The notes: generated by a model from the letters alone, not told the origin. Shown: positions 27,290-34,937, counted from the first letter of the stretch. The stretch: DNA of 54,618 nucleotides from an uncultured Bacteroidales bacterium (GCA_900319035.1 ONMU01000014.1:1-54618), one strand, 5' to 3'. Numbers and translations are program-made.

Positions 27290-28009
27290 ATGTGGGATTT
27301 TGAGCAAGGCGAGGTATTGGCGTTCGATAAGCCGCTGCATTGGACATCGTTCGACTTGGTGGCTAAAATACGGTATAACCTCTGCCGTAAATTGGGCAAA
27401 AAGAAACTGAAAGTCGGTCATTCGGGAACCTTGGATCCTCTGGCAACAGGTGTGGTGATTGTCTGTACAGGCAAGAAAACCAAGCTCATAGACCAACTCC
27501 AATACGATGCCAAGGAATACGTAGCTACGCTCCAATTAGGAGCAACAACCCCGAGTTTTGACTTGGAGAAAGCGATCGATGCCACGTATCCGACGGCGCA
27601 TATAACGCGTGAACTGATCAACGAGACTATTCCGACTTTCCTTGGTGAGCAGTGGCAAGTACCGCCCGTCTTCTCGGCTATCCAGATCAACGGCAAACGT
27701 GCGTATGAGTTTGCCCGCAAAGGAGAAGAGGTGGAACTCAAACCGCGGCTCTTGGTCATCGATGAGATTGAAGTCTTGGCGTTTGACGAAGAGAAGATGC
27801 AGCTGACTATCCGTGTTGTGTGCTCCAAAGGCACGTATATCCGCGCCTTGGCAAGGGATATAGGAGAGCGTCTCCATTCCGGTGCACACCTCATCGCTCT
27901 GAGACGAACACGAGTTGGAGACACGCGTGTAGAAGATTGTCTCTCTATTGAGGCCTTTTTGGAAGAACTGAATCATTACGAACCGAATAGTCTAAACGAC
28001 GATAAATAA
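27290..28009 (+). CDS. truB: tRNA pseudouridine-55 synthase TruB
   Basis: A 239-residue enzyme that makes pseudouridine 55 in the T-loop of tRNAs. Motifs: GEVLAFDKPLHWTSFDLV, VGHSGTLDPLATGVVIVCTG with the catalytic Asp (TLDP), the YEFARKG segment (after PPVFSAIQINGKRA), and CSKGTYIRALARDIG. ATG 27290 is used because it lies just before GEVLAFDKP and 1 nt after the uppP stop. Its substrate class includes the tRNA-Arg at 33204-33277. Confidence 0.96.
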   Translation: MWDFEQGEVLAFDKPLHWTSFDLVAKIRYNLCRKLGKKKLKVGHSGTLDPLATGVVIVCTGKKTKLIDQLQYDAKEYVATLQLGATTPSFDLEKAIDATYPTAHITRELINETIPTFLGEQWQVPPVFSAIQINGKRAYEFARKGEEVELKPRLLVIDEIEVLAFDEEKMQLTIRVVCSKGTYIRALARDIGERLHSGAHLIALRRTRVGDTRVEDCLSIEAFLEELNHYEPNSLNDDK

Positions 28010-28031
28010 GAATATGTACAAAGCTAATGAT

Positions 28032-29135
28032 ATGAAACTCAGCCAGTTTAAGTTTAAACTGCCTGAAGAACTGATTGCTCAATTCCCCGCTGCGTATCGC
28101 GATGATGCGCGTCTGTTGGTGTTGCACCGCAAGACCGGTGAGGTGGAGCATAAGATGGTCACCGACACGGTGCAATATTTTGATGAAGGCGACTTGTTCG
28201 TTTTCAATGATTCGAAGGTCTTTCCGGCTCGGCTGTGGGGACACAAGGAGAAGACGAACGCGCTGATTGAGGTCTTCCTCCTCCGTGAGTTGAATCATAG
28301 ATCGCGTTATTGGGACGTGTTGGTTGATCCGGCGCGTAAGATCCGTATTGGTAATAAACTGACCTTCGATGACGATCCTTCCATCGTGGCTGAGGTGATA
28401 GATAACACCACAAGCCGCGGACGTACGTTCCGTTTCCTGACGGACTATGAGAACGAGGAGTTTGTACCGCATCTCTATGCTTTGGGTAGCGCTCCGCTGC
28501 CTAAGTATATCCGTCGTCCGATGGATGCGCAGACCCAGCAGCAGTACGAGGAGACCTTCCATGATCTGCCTGTGCGCGAGATGGATATCGATCGTTACCA
28601 GACCATTTTTGCCAGCAAGATAGGAGCTGTTGCAGCTCCGGCATCCGGTCTGCATTTCTCCAAACAGCTCCTCAAACGAATGGAGATCCGTGGTATTGAG
28701 ACGACCTTTATGACGAGCCACGTATCCCTCGGTATCTTCAAGGAGATCGACGTGGAGGACTTGACCAAGAATAAGATGGAGTCCGAGCAGATCATCCTTC
28801 CGGCAAACATGGCAGAAGCAGTCAACAACGCCCATGAGCGTCAGAAACGCGTCTGTGCGGTGGGAACAGAGATCATGCGCGCTATGGAGCATGTGGCAGG
28901 AACGAATGGTCAGCTCAAGGAATATGACGGTTGGACGAATAAGTTCATCTATCCGCCGTACACGTTCACGGTAGCGAATAGTTTCTTCACGAACCTCTAT
29001 ATGCCGATGTCAAGCCAGTTGCTGATGGTTGCGGCGTTCGCAGGCTACGAAGAGACCATGCACGCTTACGAAGAGGCGGTGAAGGAAGGCTATCGTTTTG
29101 GTGACTATGGAGACGCTATGTTAGTTGTAGATTGA
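28032..29135 (+). CDS. queA: S-adenosylmethionine:tRNA ribosyltransferase-isomerase QueA
   Basis: A 367-residue protein from ATG 28032 (an alternative ATG at 28014 would add six residues). QueA transfers the ribosyl part of SAM to preQ1 in tRNA, forming epoxyqueuosine. Seen: KLSQFKFKLPEELIAQFPA, RLLVLHRKTGE, FVFNDSKVFPARLWG, AAPASGLHFSKQLLKR, TSHVSLGIFKEI and VANSFFTNLYMPMSSQLLMVAAFAG. Length is normal. It overlaps ung by 1 nt (TGATG). Confidence 0.95.
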   Translation: MKLSQFKFKLPEELIAQFPAAYRDDARLLVLHRKTGEVEHKMVTDTVQYFDEGDLFVFNDSKVFPARLWGHKEKTNALIEVFLLRELNHRSRYWDVLVDPARKIRIGNKLTFDDDPSIVAEVIDNTTSRGRTFRFLTDYENEEFVPHLYALGSAPLPKYIRRPMDAQTQQQYEETFHDLPVREMDIDRYQTIFASKIGAVAAPASGLHFSKQLLKRMEIRGIETTFMTSHVSLGIFKEIDVEDLTKNKMESEQIILPANMAEAVNNAHERQKRVCAVGTEIMRAMEHVAGTNGQLKEYDGWTNKFIYPPYTFTVANSFFTNLYMPMSSQLLMVAAFAGYEETMHAYEEAVKEGYRFGDYGDAMLVVD

Positions 29136-29797
29136 TGCAAGTACGAATAGATCCATCTTGGCAGCGCGTGTTGCAGACGGAGTTTGACAAGCCTTATTTC
29201 GAACTCCTCACTCAATATGTGCGCCAGCAATACCAGACCTGCCGGTGTTTTCCTCCGGCGGGTTTGATTTTTAATGCGTTCGACTCCTGTCCTTTTGAGA
29301 AAGTGCGGGTGGTCATCATCGGTCAAGACCCGTATCACGAGCCCGGACAAGCTATGGGACTCTCTTTCTCCGTGCCCGAAGGCGTGCAGATCCCTCCTTC
29401 GCTCATGAACATATACAAAGAGATCCATCGGGATTTAGGAACGCCTATTCCGCAAAGCGGAGACTTACGCCGTTGGGCGGAGCAGGGTGTCTTGCTCCTC
29501 AACGCGACCCTGACGGTGGAGGCGCATAAAGCCGGTAGCCACCAAGGCAAAGGCTGGGAAGAACTGACCGATGCAGCAATCTCGGCGCTTAATAGAGAAC
29601 GCGAACATCTGGTCTTCATGCTCTGGGGATCATATGCTCAACGCAAAGGTCAGTTTATCGACCGAAAGAAGCACTTAGTGCTCCAAACCTCGCACCCGTC
29701 ACCCCTGTCTGTTTATCGGGGATTTGATGGCTGCGGACATTTCTCAGCGGCTAATAACTATCTGATTAAGAACGGCTTGGAGCCTATACAATGGTAA
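29135..29797 (+). CDS. ung: Uracil-DNA glycosylase, family 1
   Basis: A 220-residue DNA repair enzyme that excises uracil. Catalytic and binding motifs are intact: VVIIGQDPYHEPGQAMGLSFSV (GQDPYH water-activating motif), LLLNATLTVEAHKAGSH, VFMLWGSYAQRKG, and SHPSPLSVYRGFDGCGHFS (HPSPLS loop). ATG 29135 overlaps the queA stop. polA follows after a 75-bp spacer that holds the first copy of a 59-bp direct repeat. Confidence 0.96.
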   Translation: MQVRIDPSWQRVLQTEFDKPYFELLTQYVRQQYQTCRCFPPAGLIFNAFDSCPFEKVRVVIIGQDPYHEPGQAMGLSFSVPEGVQIPPSLMNIYKEIHRDLGTPIPQSGDLRRWAEQGVLLLNATLTVEAHKAGSHQGKGWEELTDAAISALNREREHLVFMLWGSYAQRKGQFIDRKKHLVLQTSHPSPLSVYRGFDGCGHFSAANNYLIKNGLEPIQW

Positions 29798-29808
29798 AAT
29801 GGTTCAAT

Positions 29809-29867
29809 AAATGACCCATACGGCAAAGCAGATCGTATGAACGAAGTGAATAAAGAAATGGTAAATG
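29809..29867 (+). repeat. 59-bp direct repeat, copy 1 (start of polA)
   Basis: Perfectly identical to 30835-30893. It covers the polA leader and a possible upstream start (ATG 29837) that would add twelve residues, beginning MNEVNKEMVN, before the usual PolA start. Confidence 0.95.
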
Positions 29868-29872
29868 CCCAA

Positions 29873-32239
29873 ATGAAAAAATTACTGTTAGTTGATGCTT
29901 ATGCGATGATCTTTCGCGCATACTACGCATTCATCCGCGCGCCGCGCATGAACAGCAAAGGAGAAAACACCTCTGCTATCTTTGGTTTTTGCGTCACGCT
30001 GGAGGACTTGCTCAAGAAAATCAACCCCACACATGTCGGTGTGGCTTTTGATCCGAAAGGTGGCACGTTCCGTCATGAGGCGTACGAGCAATACAAAGCG
30101 CAGCGTCCCGAGACGCCCGAAGACATCCGCAAGGCGGTGCCTGTGATCAAGCAGATTTTGGAAGCCATGAATATACCCGTGCTGGAAGTACCCGGTTTTG
30201 AGGCGGACGACGTCATCGGCACGCTCTCTCAACAAGGCGAAAAAGCTGGTTTTGAGGTCTATATGGCTACGCCGGATAAGGACTACGGACAGCTCGTCTC
30301 CGACCATGTGTTCATGTATCGTCCCCGTCATACGGGCGGTTTCGAACTGATGGGACCGAAAGAAGTGTGCGATAAATACGGCCTGCAACGCAAGGAACAA
30401 GTCATCGACCTGCTCGGACTCATGGGCGATGCCAGCGATAATATCCCGGGCTGCAAAGGTGTGGGGGAGAAAACAGCTGTGGCTCTCTTGCAGCAGTTCG
30501 GAGACATCGACAATATGCTTGCCCACACGGACGAGATCAAAGGTGCGCTCCGTACGAAAGTGGAGACCCAGACGGAGGAGATCCGTTTCTCGCGGTTCTT
30601 GGCTACTATTCGTACCGATGTGCCGATTGCCTTGGACGAAAACCAGCTGGCGAAGAAAGAGCCCAACATCGAAGCCCTCACAAAACTCTATCAGGAACTC
30701 GAGTTCAACTCCCTCCTCAAGAAACTCGCGCCTTCGTCCATCAATCCGCCCATTTTGGCGGATAAACAGCCCTCCAAGAAAGCCAAACCCGTTGACCCGA
30801 ATCAGCTCGATCTCTTCGCCGAACCCGAAGAGCAAAATGACCCATACGGCAAAGCAGATCGTATGAACGAAGTGAATAAAGAAATGGTAAATGACCAGAT
30901 GGTAAATTCCTTTGATACCATCGAAGCCCGCCTCTGTCAATATCTCCTCAACCCCGAGGTGGCGTTCAATCCTTATAAGGAGCCGAACTGGGATGCCCTC
31001 AAAGCCGATGCCAACTTATGGAACTTGTACAACAACGTCGAGTTGCCGCTGGTGGAAGTCCTGCGCGAGATGGAGGCTGCCGGTGTCCGTATTGACGTTG
31101 CTAAACTCAAAGAGGCGGAGACAGCCTTGACCGAAGAACTGAATACGATCGAGCAACGTATCTACACCCTCGCAGATGGACCGTTCAATATCAACAGTCC
31201 GAAACAAGTGGGCGAACTGCTCTTCGACAAACTCAAACTGGACAGCAAAGCTAAGAAATTGAAGACCGGACAATACTCCACTTCCGAAGAGGTGTTAGTG
31301 GCGCTCAAAGATCGTCATGAGATCGTCGGACTGATCTTGGATTACAGAGCTTTGAGCAAACTGATCACCACCTATATATCCGCTTTGCCGGGCTATATAG
31401 CCGCTGACGGAAAGATCCACACGACTTATAATCAGACCGTTACGGCTACCGGACGTCTCTCTTCCTCGAACCCGAACTTGCAGAACTTGCCTATTCGTTC
31501 CGAACGCGGACGGTTCATCCGTGAGGCGGTTATACCCGATGACGGATGTCTTTTCCTTTCTGCCGATTATAGTCAGATTGAGCTTCGTCTCATGGCGCAT
31601 TTCTCGCAAGACGAACATCTCCTTGCGGCGTTCCGCAACGGGCAGGATGTACACGCCGCTACGGCTGCTAAGATCTTCGGTCTCCCTATCGAACAGGTCA
31701 CCAAAGACCAGCGTCGCAAAGCCAAAACGGCGAACTTCGGAATCATCTATGGTATCTCTGCTTTCGGTCTCTCCCAACAGCTCGATTGCAGCCGTACGGA
31801 AGCCAAACAGCTGATTGACGACTACTTCGCCGCTTTCCCGCGCGTGATAGAATATATTGAGTCTCAGAAAGAACTCGCCCGTCAGAAAGGCTATGCCGAA
31901 ACGCTCTTCGGGCGCAAACGTTACTTGCCGGATATCCATTCCCAGAATGCTACCGTTCGTTCGTTTGCCGAGCGAAACGCGGTTAACGCGCCTATTCAAG
32001 GGACCGCAGCCGACATCATCAAAATGGCTATGGTCTCTATCCACCGCCGTTTGAAAGCGGAGAAGCTGCAAGCCCAGATGACGATGCAGGTTCACGATGA
32101 ACTCAATTTCAACGTCCCTGCCCAAGAAGTCGATCGTGTGCGTGAGATAGTTGTCTCCGAGATGCAGAATGCCGTCCAACTCTCCGTTCCGCTCATCGCC
32201 GAATGTGGAGTCGGACATAACTGGCTCGAAGCACATTAA
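29873..32239 (+). CDS. polA: DNA polymerase I, proofreading domain reduced
   Basis: A 788-residue protein from ATG 29873, which gives the usual PolA N-terminus MKKLLLVDAYAMIFRAYYAF; ATG 29837 in the repeat would add 12 residues. It fills gaps and removes primers in replication and repair. The 5' nuclease domain (~1-285) shows GVAFDPKGGTFRHEAY, VPGFEADDVIGTL, TPDKDYGQLV, GLMGDASDNIPGCKGVGEKTA. The polymerase domain (~385-788) shows TATGRLSSSNPNLQNLPIR, FLSADYSQIELRLMAHFSQD, DQRRKAKTANFGIIYGIS, and QVHDELNFNVP. The 3'-5' exonuclease domain normally found between is nearly absent; only a trace (DTIEARLCQYLLNPE) remains, and a linker encoded by repeat copy 2 takes its place. Confidence 0.93.
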   Translation: MKKLLLVDAYAMIFRAYYAFIRAPRMNSKGENTSAIFGFCVTLEDLLKKINPTHVGVAFDPKGGTFRHEAYEQYKAQRPETPEDIRKAVPVIKQILEAMNIPVLEVPGFEADDVIGTLSQQGEKAGFEVYMATPDKDYGQLVSDHVFMYRPRHTGGFELMGPKEVCDKYGLQRKEQVIDLLGLMGDASDNIPGCKGVGEKTAVALLQQFGDIDNMLAHTDEIKGALRTKVETQTEEIRFSRFLATIRTDVPIALDENQLAKKEPNIEALTKLYQELEFNSLLKKLAPSSINPPILADKQPSKKAKPVDPNQLDLFAEPEEQNDPYGKADRMNEVNKEMVNDQMVNSFDTIEARLCQYLLNPEVAFNPYKEPNWDALKADANLWNLYNNVELPLVEVLREMEAAGVRIDVAKLKEAETALTEELNTIEQRIYTLADGPFNINSPKQVGELLFDKLKLDSKAKKLKTGQYSTSEEVLVALKDRHEIVGLILDYRALSKLITTYISALPGYIAADGKIHTTYNQTVTATGRLSSSNPNLQNLPIRSERGRFIREAVIPDDGCLFLSADYSQIELRLMAHFSQDEHLLAAFRNGQDVHAATAAKIFGLPIEQVTKDQRRKAKTANFGIIYGISAFGLSQQLDCSRTEAKQLIDDYFAAFPRVIEYIESQKELARQKGYAETLFGRKRYLPDIHSQNATVRSFAERNAVNAPIQGTAADIIKMAMVSIHRRLKAEKLQAQMTMQVHDELNFNVPAQEVDRVREIVVSEMQNAVQLSVPLIAECGVGHNWLEAH
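30835..30893 (+). repeat. 59-bp direct repeat, copy 2 (inside polA)
   Basis: Identical to 29809-29867, 1,026 bp (342 codons) downstream and in the same frame. It encodes the inter-domain linker and carries an internal ATG (30863) in the same context as ATG 29837. Confidence 0.95.
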
Positions 32240-32270
32240 TCCCACCATCATCGGTCTCCTTTCCGACCTT

Positions 32271-32325
32271 TATCGGTCCAATGTCGGTCCAATGTCGGTC
32301 CAATATCGGTCCAATATCGGACCAA
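32271..32325. repeat. Five 11-bp tandem repeats after polA
   Basis: Five consecutive units TRTCGGWCCAA with one or two changes. They lie 32 bp after the polA stop, ahead of the DUF4886 gene. No clear terminator is seen in this spacer. Confidence 0.9.
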
Positions 32326-32377
32326 TCCTAGACCTTTGCCCTTATTATCGTGTAACAATCACGGACGTATTAGCATA

Positions 32378-33193
32378 ATGAAAACGATTTTATCCATATT
32401 GATGCTTATCCGTATACTCTGTATCGGAAATAGCTTTTCTTGGGACGCTGTGGAGCAGGAACTCGTGCCGCTCTGCGATGCCAAGAACATAGAGATCGAG
32501 GTGCATAACCTCTATTACGGCGGTTGTTCCTTAGCCCAACACGCAGAGTTCCTGCTCAAAGACACCGCCGCCTATTCTCATCGTGTCTGCACAAATCCTC
32601 AAATCCTCAAATCTTCAAATCCTCAAATTCGCGAAATCCGAGACACGATTTCGCTACGCAAGGCGCTCAAGGACGGTAAATACGATTACATCTCCCTGCA
32701 GCAAGCAAGTCATGACTCCGGTATCAAGTCTTCGTACGAGCCTTGGCTCTCCATGCTCATCGACACTGTCCGTGCGTATCAGCCCGAGGCGCAACTCTGC
32801 TGGATGCAGACCTGGGCGTATAGCCAAGACGCCAAACATCCGGCTTATCCCCTCTACCATAACAACCAGCAGGAGATGTGGGATTCTATCCAAGCTTGCA
32901 CGCGCTACGTGCAGCAAAAATGTCAAATGTCAAATGTCAATTGTCAAATTATCCCTTGCGGTTTGGCTGTCCAGAACGCACGTCAAACGAAATTAGGAGA
33001 CACCCTTTGCCGAGATGGTTACCATCTGAACTATATCTACGGTCGTTATACGGCAGCCTGCGTGTGGTACGAGATCGTAACCGGAAAAGATGTTCGTAAG
33101 AACCGCTATATGAACCCGCAGATGACCAAAACTCAACGCAAACTAACGCAGAAAGCTGCCCACAACGCAACAAAAAAGAGATGTCCTATTTGA
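32378..33193 (+). CDS. DUF4886 SGNH-like hydrolase with two repeat insertions
   Basis: A 271-residue protein, probably exported or membrane-associated (short hydrophobic N-terminus MKTILSILMLIRILC). Block I is ILCIGNSFSWDAVEQ (nucleophile Ser in GNSFS), then YYGGCSLAQH, DYISLQQASHDSG, and CRDGYHLNYIYGRYTAACVWYE carrying the Asp/His block. DUF4886 proteins are SGNH hydrolase-like; the substrate is unknown. Two loops are encoded by short tandem repeats: an octamer array (32592-32631; TNPQILKSSNPQIR) and a heptamer array (32921-32948; QMSNVNCQ). Its last codons and stop (33191-33193) lie inside the terminator hairpin of the opposite-strand tRNA gene. Confidence 0.8.
   Translation: MKTILSILMLIRILCIGNSFSWDAVEQELVPLCDAKNIEIEVHNLYYGGCSLAQHAEFLLKDTAAYSHRVCTNPQILKSSNPQIREIRDTISLRKALKDGKYDYISLQQASHDSGIKSSYEPWLSMLIDTVRAYQPEAQLCWMQTWAYSQDAKHPAYPLYHNNQQEMWDSIQACTRYVQQKCQMSNVNCQIIPCGLAVQNARQTKLGDTLCRDGYHLNYIYGRYTAACVWYEIVTGKDVRKNRYMNPQMTKTQRKLTQKAAHNATKKRCPI
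32592..32631. repeat. Octamer array inside DUF4886 gene
   Basis: CAAATCCT, CAAATCCT, CAAATCTT, CAAATCCT, CAAATTCG: five 8-bp units read in frame as a polar loop. Confidence 0.88.
32921..32948. repeat. Heptamer array inside DUF4886 gene
   Basis: TGTCAAA x2, TGTCAAT, TGTCAAA: four 7-bp units within the coding sequence, unlike the octamer 300 bp upstream. Confidence 0.88.
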
Positions 33194-33201
33194 CATCTCT
33201 T
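33171..33201 (-). terminator. Intrinsic terminator of tRNA-Arg
   Basis: A perfect 10-bp stem (33176-33185 with 33192-33201, 6-nt loop) followed on the minus strand by a T-run, 3 bp after the tRNA 3' end. It overlaps the last codons of the convergent DUF4886 gene. Confidence 0.88.
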
Positions 33202-33203
33202 CG

Positions 33204-33277
33204 TGATCCATGCAGGATTCAAACCTGCAACCCCCACATCCGTAGTGTGGTACTCTATTCAGTTGAGCTAATGGACC
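33204..33277 (-). tRNA. tRNA-Arg (anticodon ACG)
   Basis: A 74-nt cloverleaf on the complement. The acceptor stem is GGTCCAT/ATGGATC with one G-U; the D stem is G-C-T-C with G-A-G-T. The anticodon stem CCACA/TGTGG holds loop CTACGGA (ACG at 34-36, read as ICG after deamination). The T stem is GCAGG/CCTGC. The discriminator is A and CCA is not encoded, as usual in Bacteroidota. Position 56 in the T-loop is T instead of C, and position 19 in the D-loop is A instead of G, so the tertiary pair 19-56 would be A-U. Confidence 0.95.
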
Positions 33278-33286
33278 CGGAGGTGT

Positions 33287-33336
33287 CCCCGTCAATCGGG
33301 GAAACCGGCCTCCGCCGGAAGGGGCTAATTCCCCTT
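33287..33336 (-). other. Three consecutive hairpins in the tRNA-Arg leader
   Basis: Between promoter and tRNA are three perfect inverted repeats: 33287-33301 (5-bp stem), 33305-33318 (5-bp GC stem, 4-nt loop) and 33319-33336 (6-bp stem). The second and third abut; no U-run follows any of them. Confidence 0.8.
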
Positions 33337-33364
33337 AAAGTGCTTCTCTTATCGAAAAGCGGGT

Positions 33365-33397
33365 GCAAAGGTACTACATTTTTTTGACATGACCAAA
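33365..33397 (-). promoter_or_regulatory. Promoter of tRNA-Arg
   Basis: Complement: TTGGTCATGT, 13 nt, TACCTTTGC (33365-33373). The predicted start lies about 80 nt before the mature tRNA, giving a long structured leader. Confidence 0.72.
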
Positions 33398-33480
33398 TAT
33401 TTTGGCAAAAAAAATCAAAAAAAGTTCATTTTGTCATGTTATTTGAACAAAAATAGGTATAATTAAACATTTAAACAGAT

Positions 33481-33969
33481 ATGAAACGATTCTTTTTGGC
33501 ATTCTTATGTGCCGCAACCATGACTGCTATGGAAGCAAAAACATTAGTGGCTTATTTCTCTGCCACAGGTACTACAAAAGCTGCTGCAGAGCGACTCGCT
33601 AAGCAGCACGATGCTCGTCTTTGGGAGATCGAACCGGCGCAACCTTACACCGCTGCTGACCTCGATTGGCGTAACGACAAGTCCCGTTCGTCCTTGGAGA
33701 TGAAAGACCCCGAGGAGCGTCCGGCTATCAAGCGTTGCACCGATGTCACACCGTACGACACCATCTATGTCGGTTTCCCGATTTGGTGGGGCATCTGTCC
33801 GCGAATCATCAATTCGTGGCTCGATAACAACGTTCCGCAGTTGGAAGGCAAGACCCTCATCCCGTTTGCTACCAGCGGGTCAAGCACTATTGCAGACGCT
33901 GAGGCTTATCTCAAGAAAACGTATCCTTCCCTCAACTGGCAGAAAGGTCTATTGATGAACAAGCGCTAA
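33481..33969 (+). CDS. Exported flavodoxin-like protein, C-terminus short
   Basis: A 162-residue protein with an N-terminal signal segment (MKRFFLAFLCAATMTAMEA) and a flavodoxin domain: TLVAYFSATGTTKAAAERLAK is the FMN-phosphate loop, YDTIYVGFPIWWGICPRIINSW the second flavin loop, LIPFATSGSSTI the third. Related proteins usually continue past the YPSLNWQKGLLMN segment with another amphipathic helix; here only KR and the stop follow, so roughly 10-15 residues appear lost. Its stop (33967-33969) abuts the stop of the convergent AraC gene. A periplasmic redox role is inferred. Confidence 0.8.
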   Translation: MKRFFLAFLCAATMTAMEAKTLVAYFSATGTTKAAAERLAKQHDARLWEIEPAQPYTAADLDWRNDKSRSSLEMKDPEERPAIKRCTDVTPYDTIYVGFPIWWGICPRIINSWLDNNVPQLEGKTLIPFATSGSSTIADAEAYLKKTYPSLNWQKGLLMNKR

Positions 33970-34827
33970 TCAGCCTTGTTGCCGGAAATCGTTTGGAGTG
34001 ATACCTGTGTGTCGTTTGAAAAAACGGCAGAAAGAAGGCGAATCGGCATAGCCCAAATGATCGCTGATCTGCTGCACGGATAAGTCCGGACGGGAAGTCA
34101 GCAGTTTCTTCGCCTGCGTAGCAAGGTATTGCTCGATATAATCGCTGGCGGAAATACCCACTACTTCTTTGATTATCACCGAGAAATGGCGCGTCGTAAG
34201 ATGCGCCTTTTCGGCAAAGAAAGCCACCTCATGCTGCTCGTGGTAGTTCCTCGCTAAGGCGTCGCAGAACGCATTGAAAACCGCGTATTTGTTATCATCT
34301 TTCCGCATCTTTTCGTCCATCTCGCGCCGAAAAGCATTGTGCATCTCCGACATCACATTCGTCAGTTGGATGAGCATCTCATGACGAAGCGGATAGCGTT
34401 GCGTAGAGGTTTGACATATATGCTCTAACAGATCAACCGCACGCATAAACTGTGTCATCTCTTCGTTTGTCAGCAGGCAGGTCGGTTGCCGGTGGTACTT
34501 ATGGTAATCATGCGTCAGACGCTTCGTCTTCAGTTCCTCGCATAGGGCAGGGGAGTGAACCAATATCGTCACGTTATAATCAGGCGTGCTTTCGAGGGGA
34601 CGCAGTATATGATTCGGCATAACGACAGCTATCTCATTGGGGCGGAACACCACTTCCTGCAAGTCGTACAATGCCCGCGCAACACCGGAATGATTGATAC
34701 ACACCATCATACAAGGCGAGATCACATCCTTGCCGTACACCGGAAAACGATTCACATTCCGCAACACTGCCATTTCATTGCGTTCTATCGTCCGGTACAT
34801 CTCTTCAAACACCTGTCCTCTATCCAT
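33970..34827 (-). CDS. AraC-family transcriptional regulator
   Basis: A 285-residue regulator. The N-terminal ~180 residues form a cupin-like sensor region (NEIAVVMPNHILRPLES). The C-terminal ~100 residues hold two helix-turn-helix motifs of the AraC/XylS type: VAFFAEKAHLTTRHFSVIIK, then LSVQQISDHLGYADSPSFCR and FFKRHTGITPNDFRQ. The promoter is at 34905-34937. Targets are not evident; the convergent flavodoxin or the upstream PL9 gene are positional candidates only. Confidence 0.9.
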   Translation of the reverse strand: MDRGQVFEEMYRTIERNEMAVLRNVNRFPVYGKDVISPCMMVCINHSGVARALYDLQEVVFRPNEIAVVMPNHILRPLESTPDYNVTILVHSPALCEELKTKRLTHDYHKYHRQPTCLLTNEEMTQFMRAVDLLEHICQTSTQRYPLRHEMLIQLTNVMSEMHNAFRREMDEKMRKDDNKYAVFNAFCDALARNYHEQHEVAFFAEKAHLTTRHFSVIIKEVVGISASDYIEQYLATQAKKLLTSRPDLSVQQISDHLGYADSPSFCRFFKRHTGITPNDFRQQG

Positions 34828-34904
34828 ACGATATCATTTGTCATAGTATTCTATTCTATGACCGATTTTGCCATGTTGTTTTACTCTCTTTGCAACTTTT
34901 GGTT

Positions 34905-34937
34905 GCAAAGTTACACAAAAAAAATGACATACGCAAA
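34905..34937 (-). promoter_or_regulatory. Promoter of araC-family gene
   Basis: Complement: TTGCGTATGT, 13 nt including a T-run, TAACTTTGC (34905-34913). It overlaps the terminator of the PL9 gene. Confidence 0.72.

Noticed and set aside
27945-28892. Minus-strand frame opposite queA
   Set aside because: Shadow of queA codons; no promoter or family match.
29837-29872. ATG 29837 as the main polA start
   Set aside because: The added residues come from the 59-bp repeat and precede a standard PolA N-terminus; kept only as an alternative.
31295-32251. Long minus-strand frame opposite polA
   Set aside because: It is the complement of the highly conserved polymerase domain and shows no motifs of its own.
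32271-32325. 11-bp repeats after polA as a CRISPR or origin array
   Set aside because: Units are contiguous without spacers, and similar arrays with other sequences occur at many unrelated spacers.
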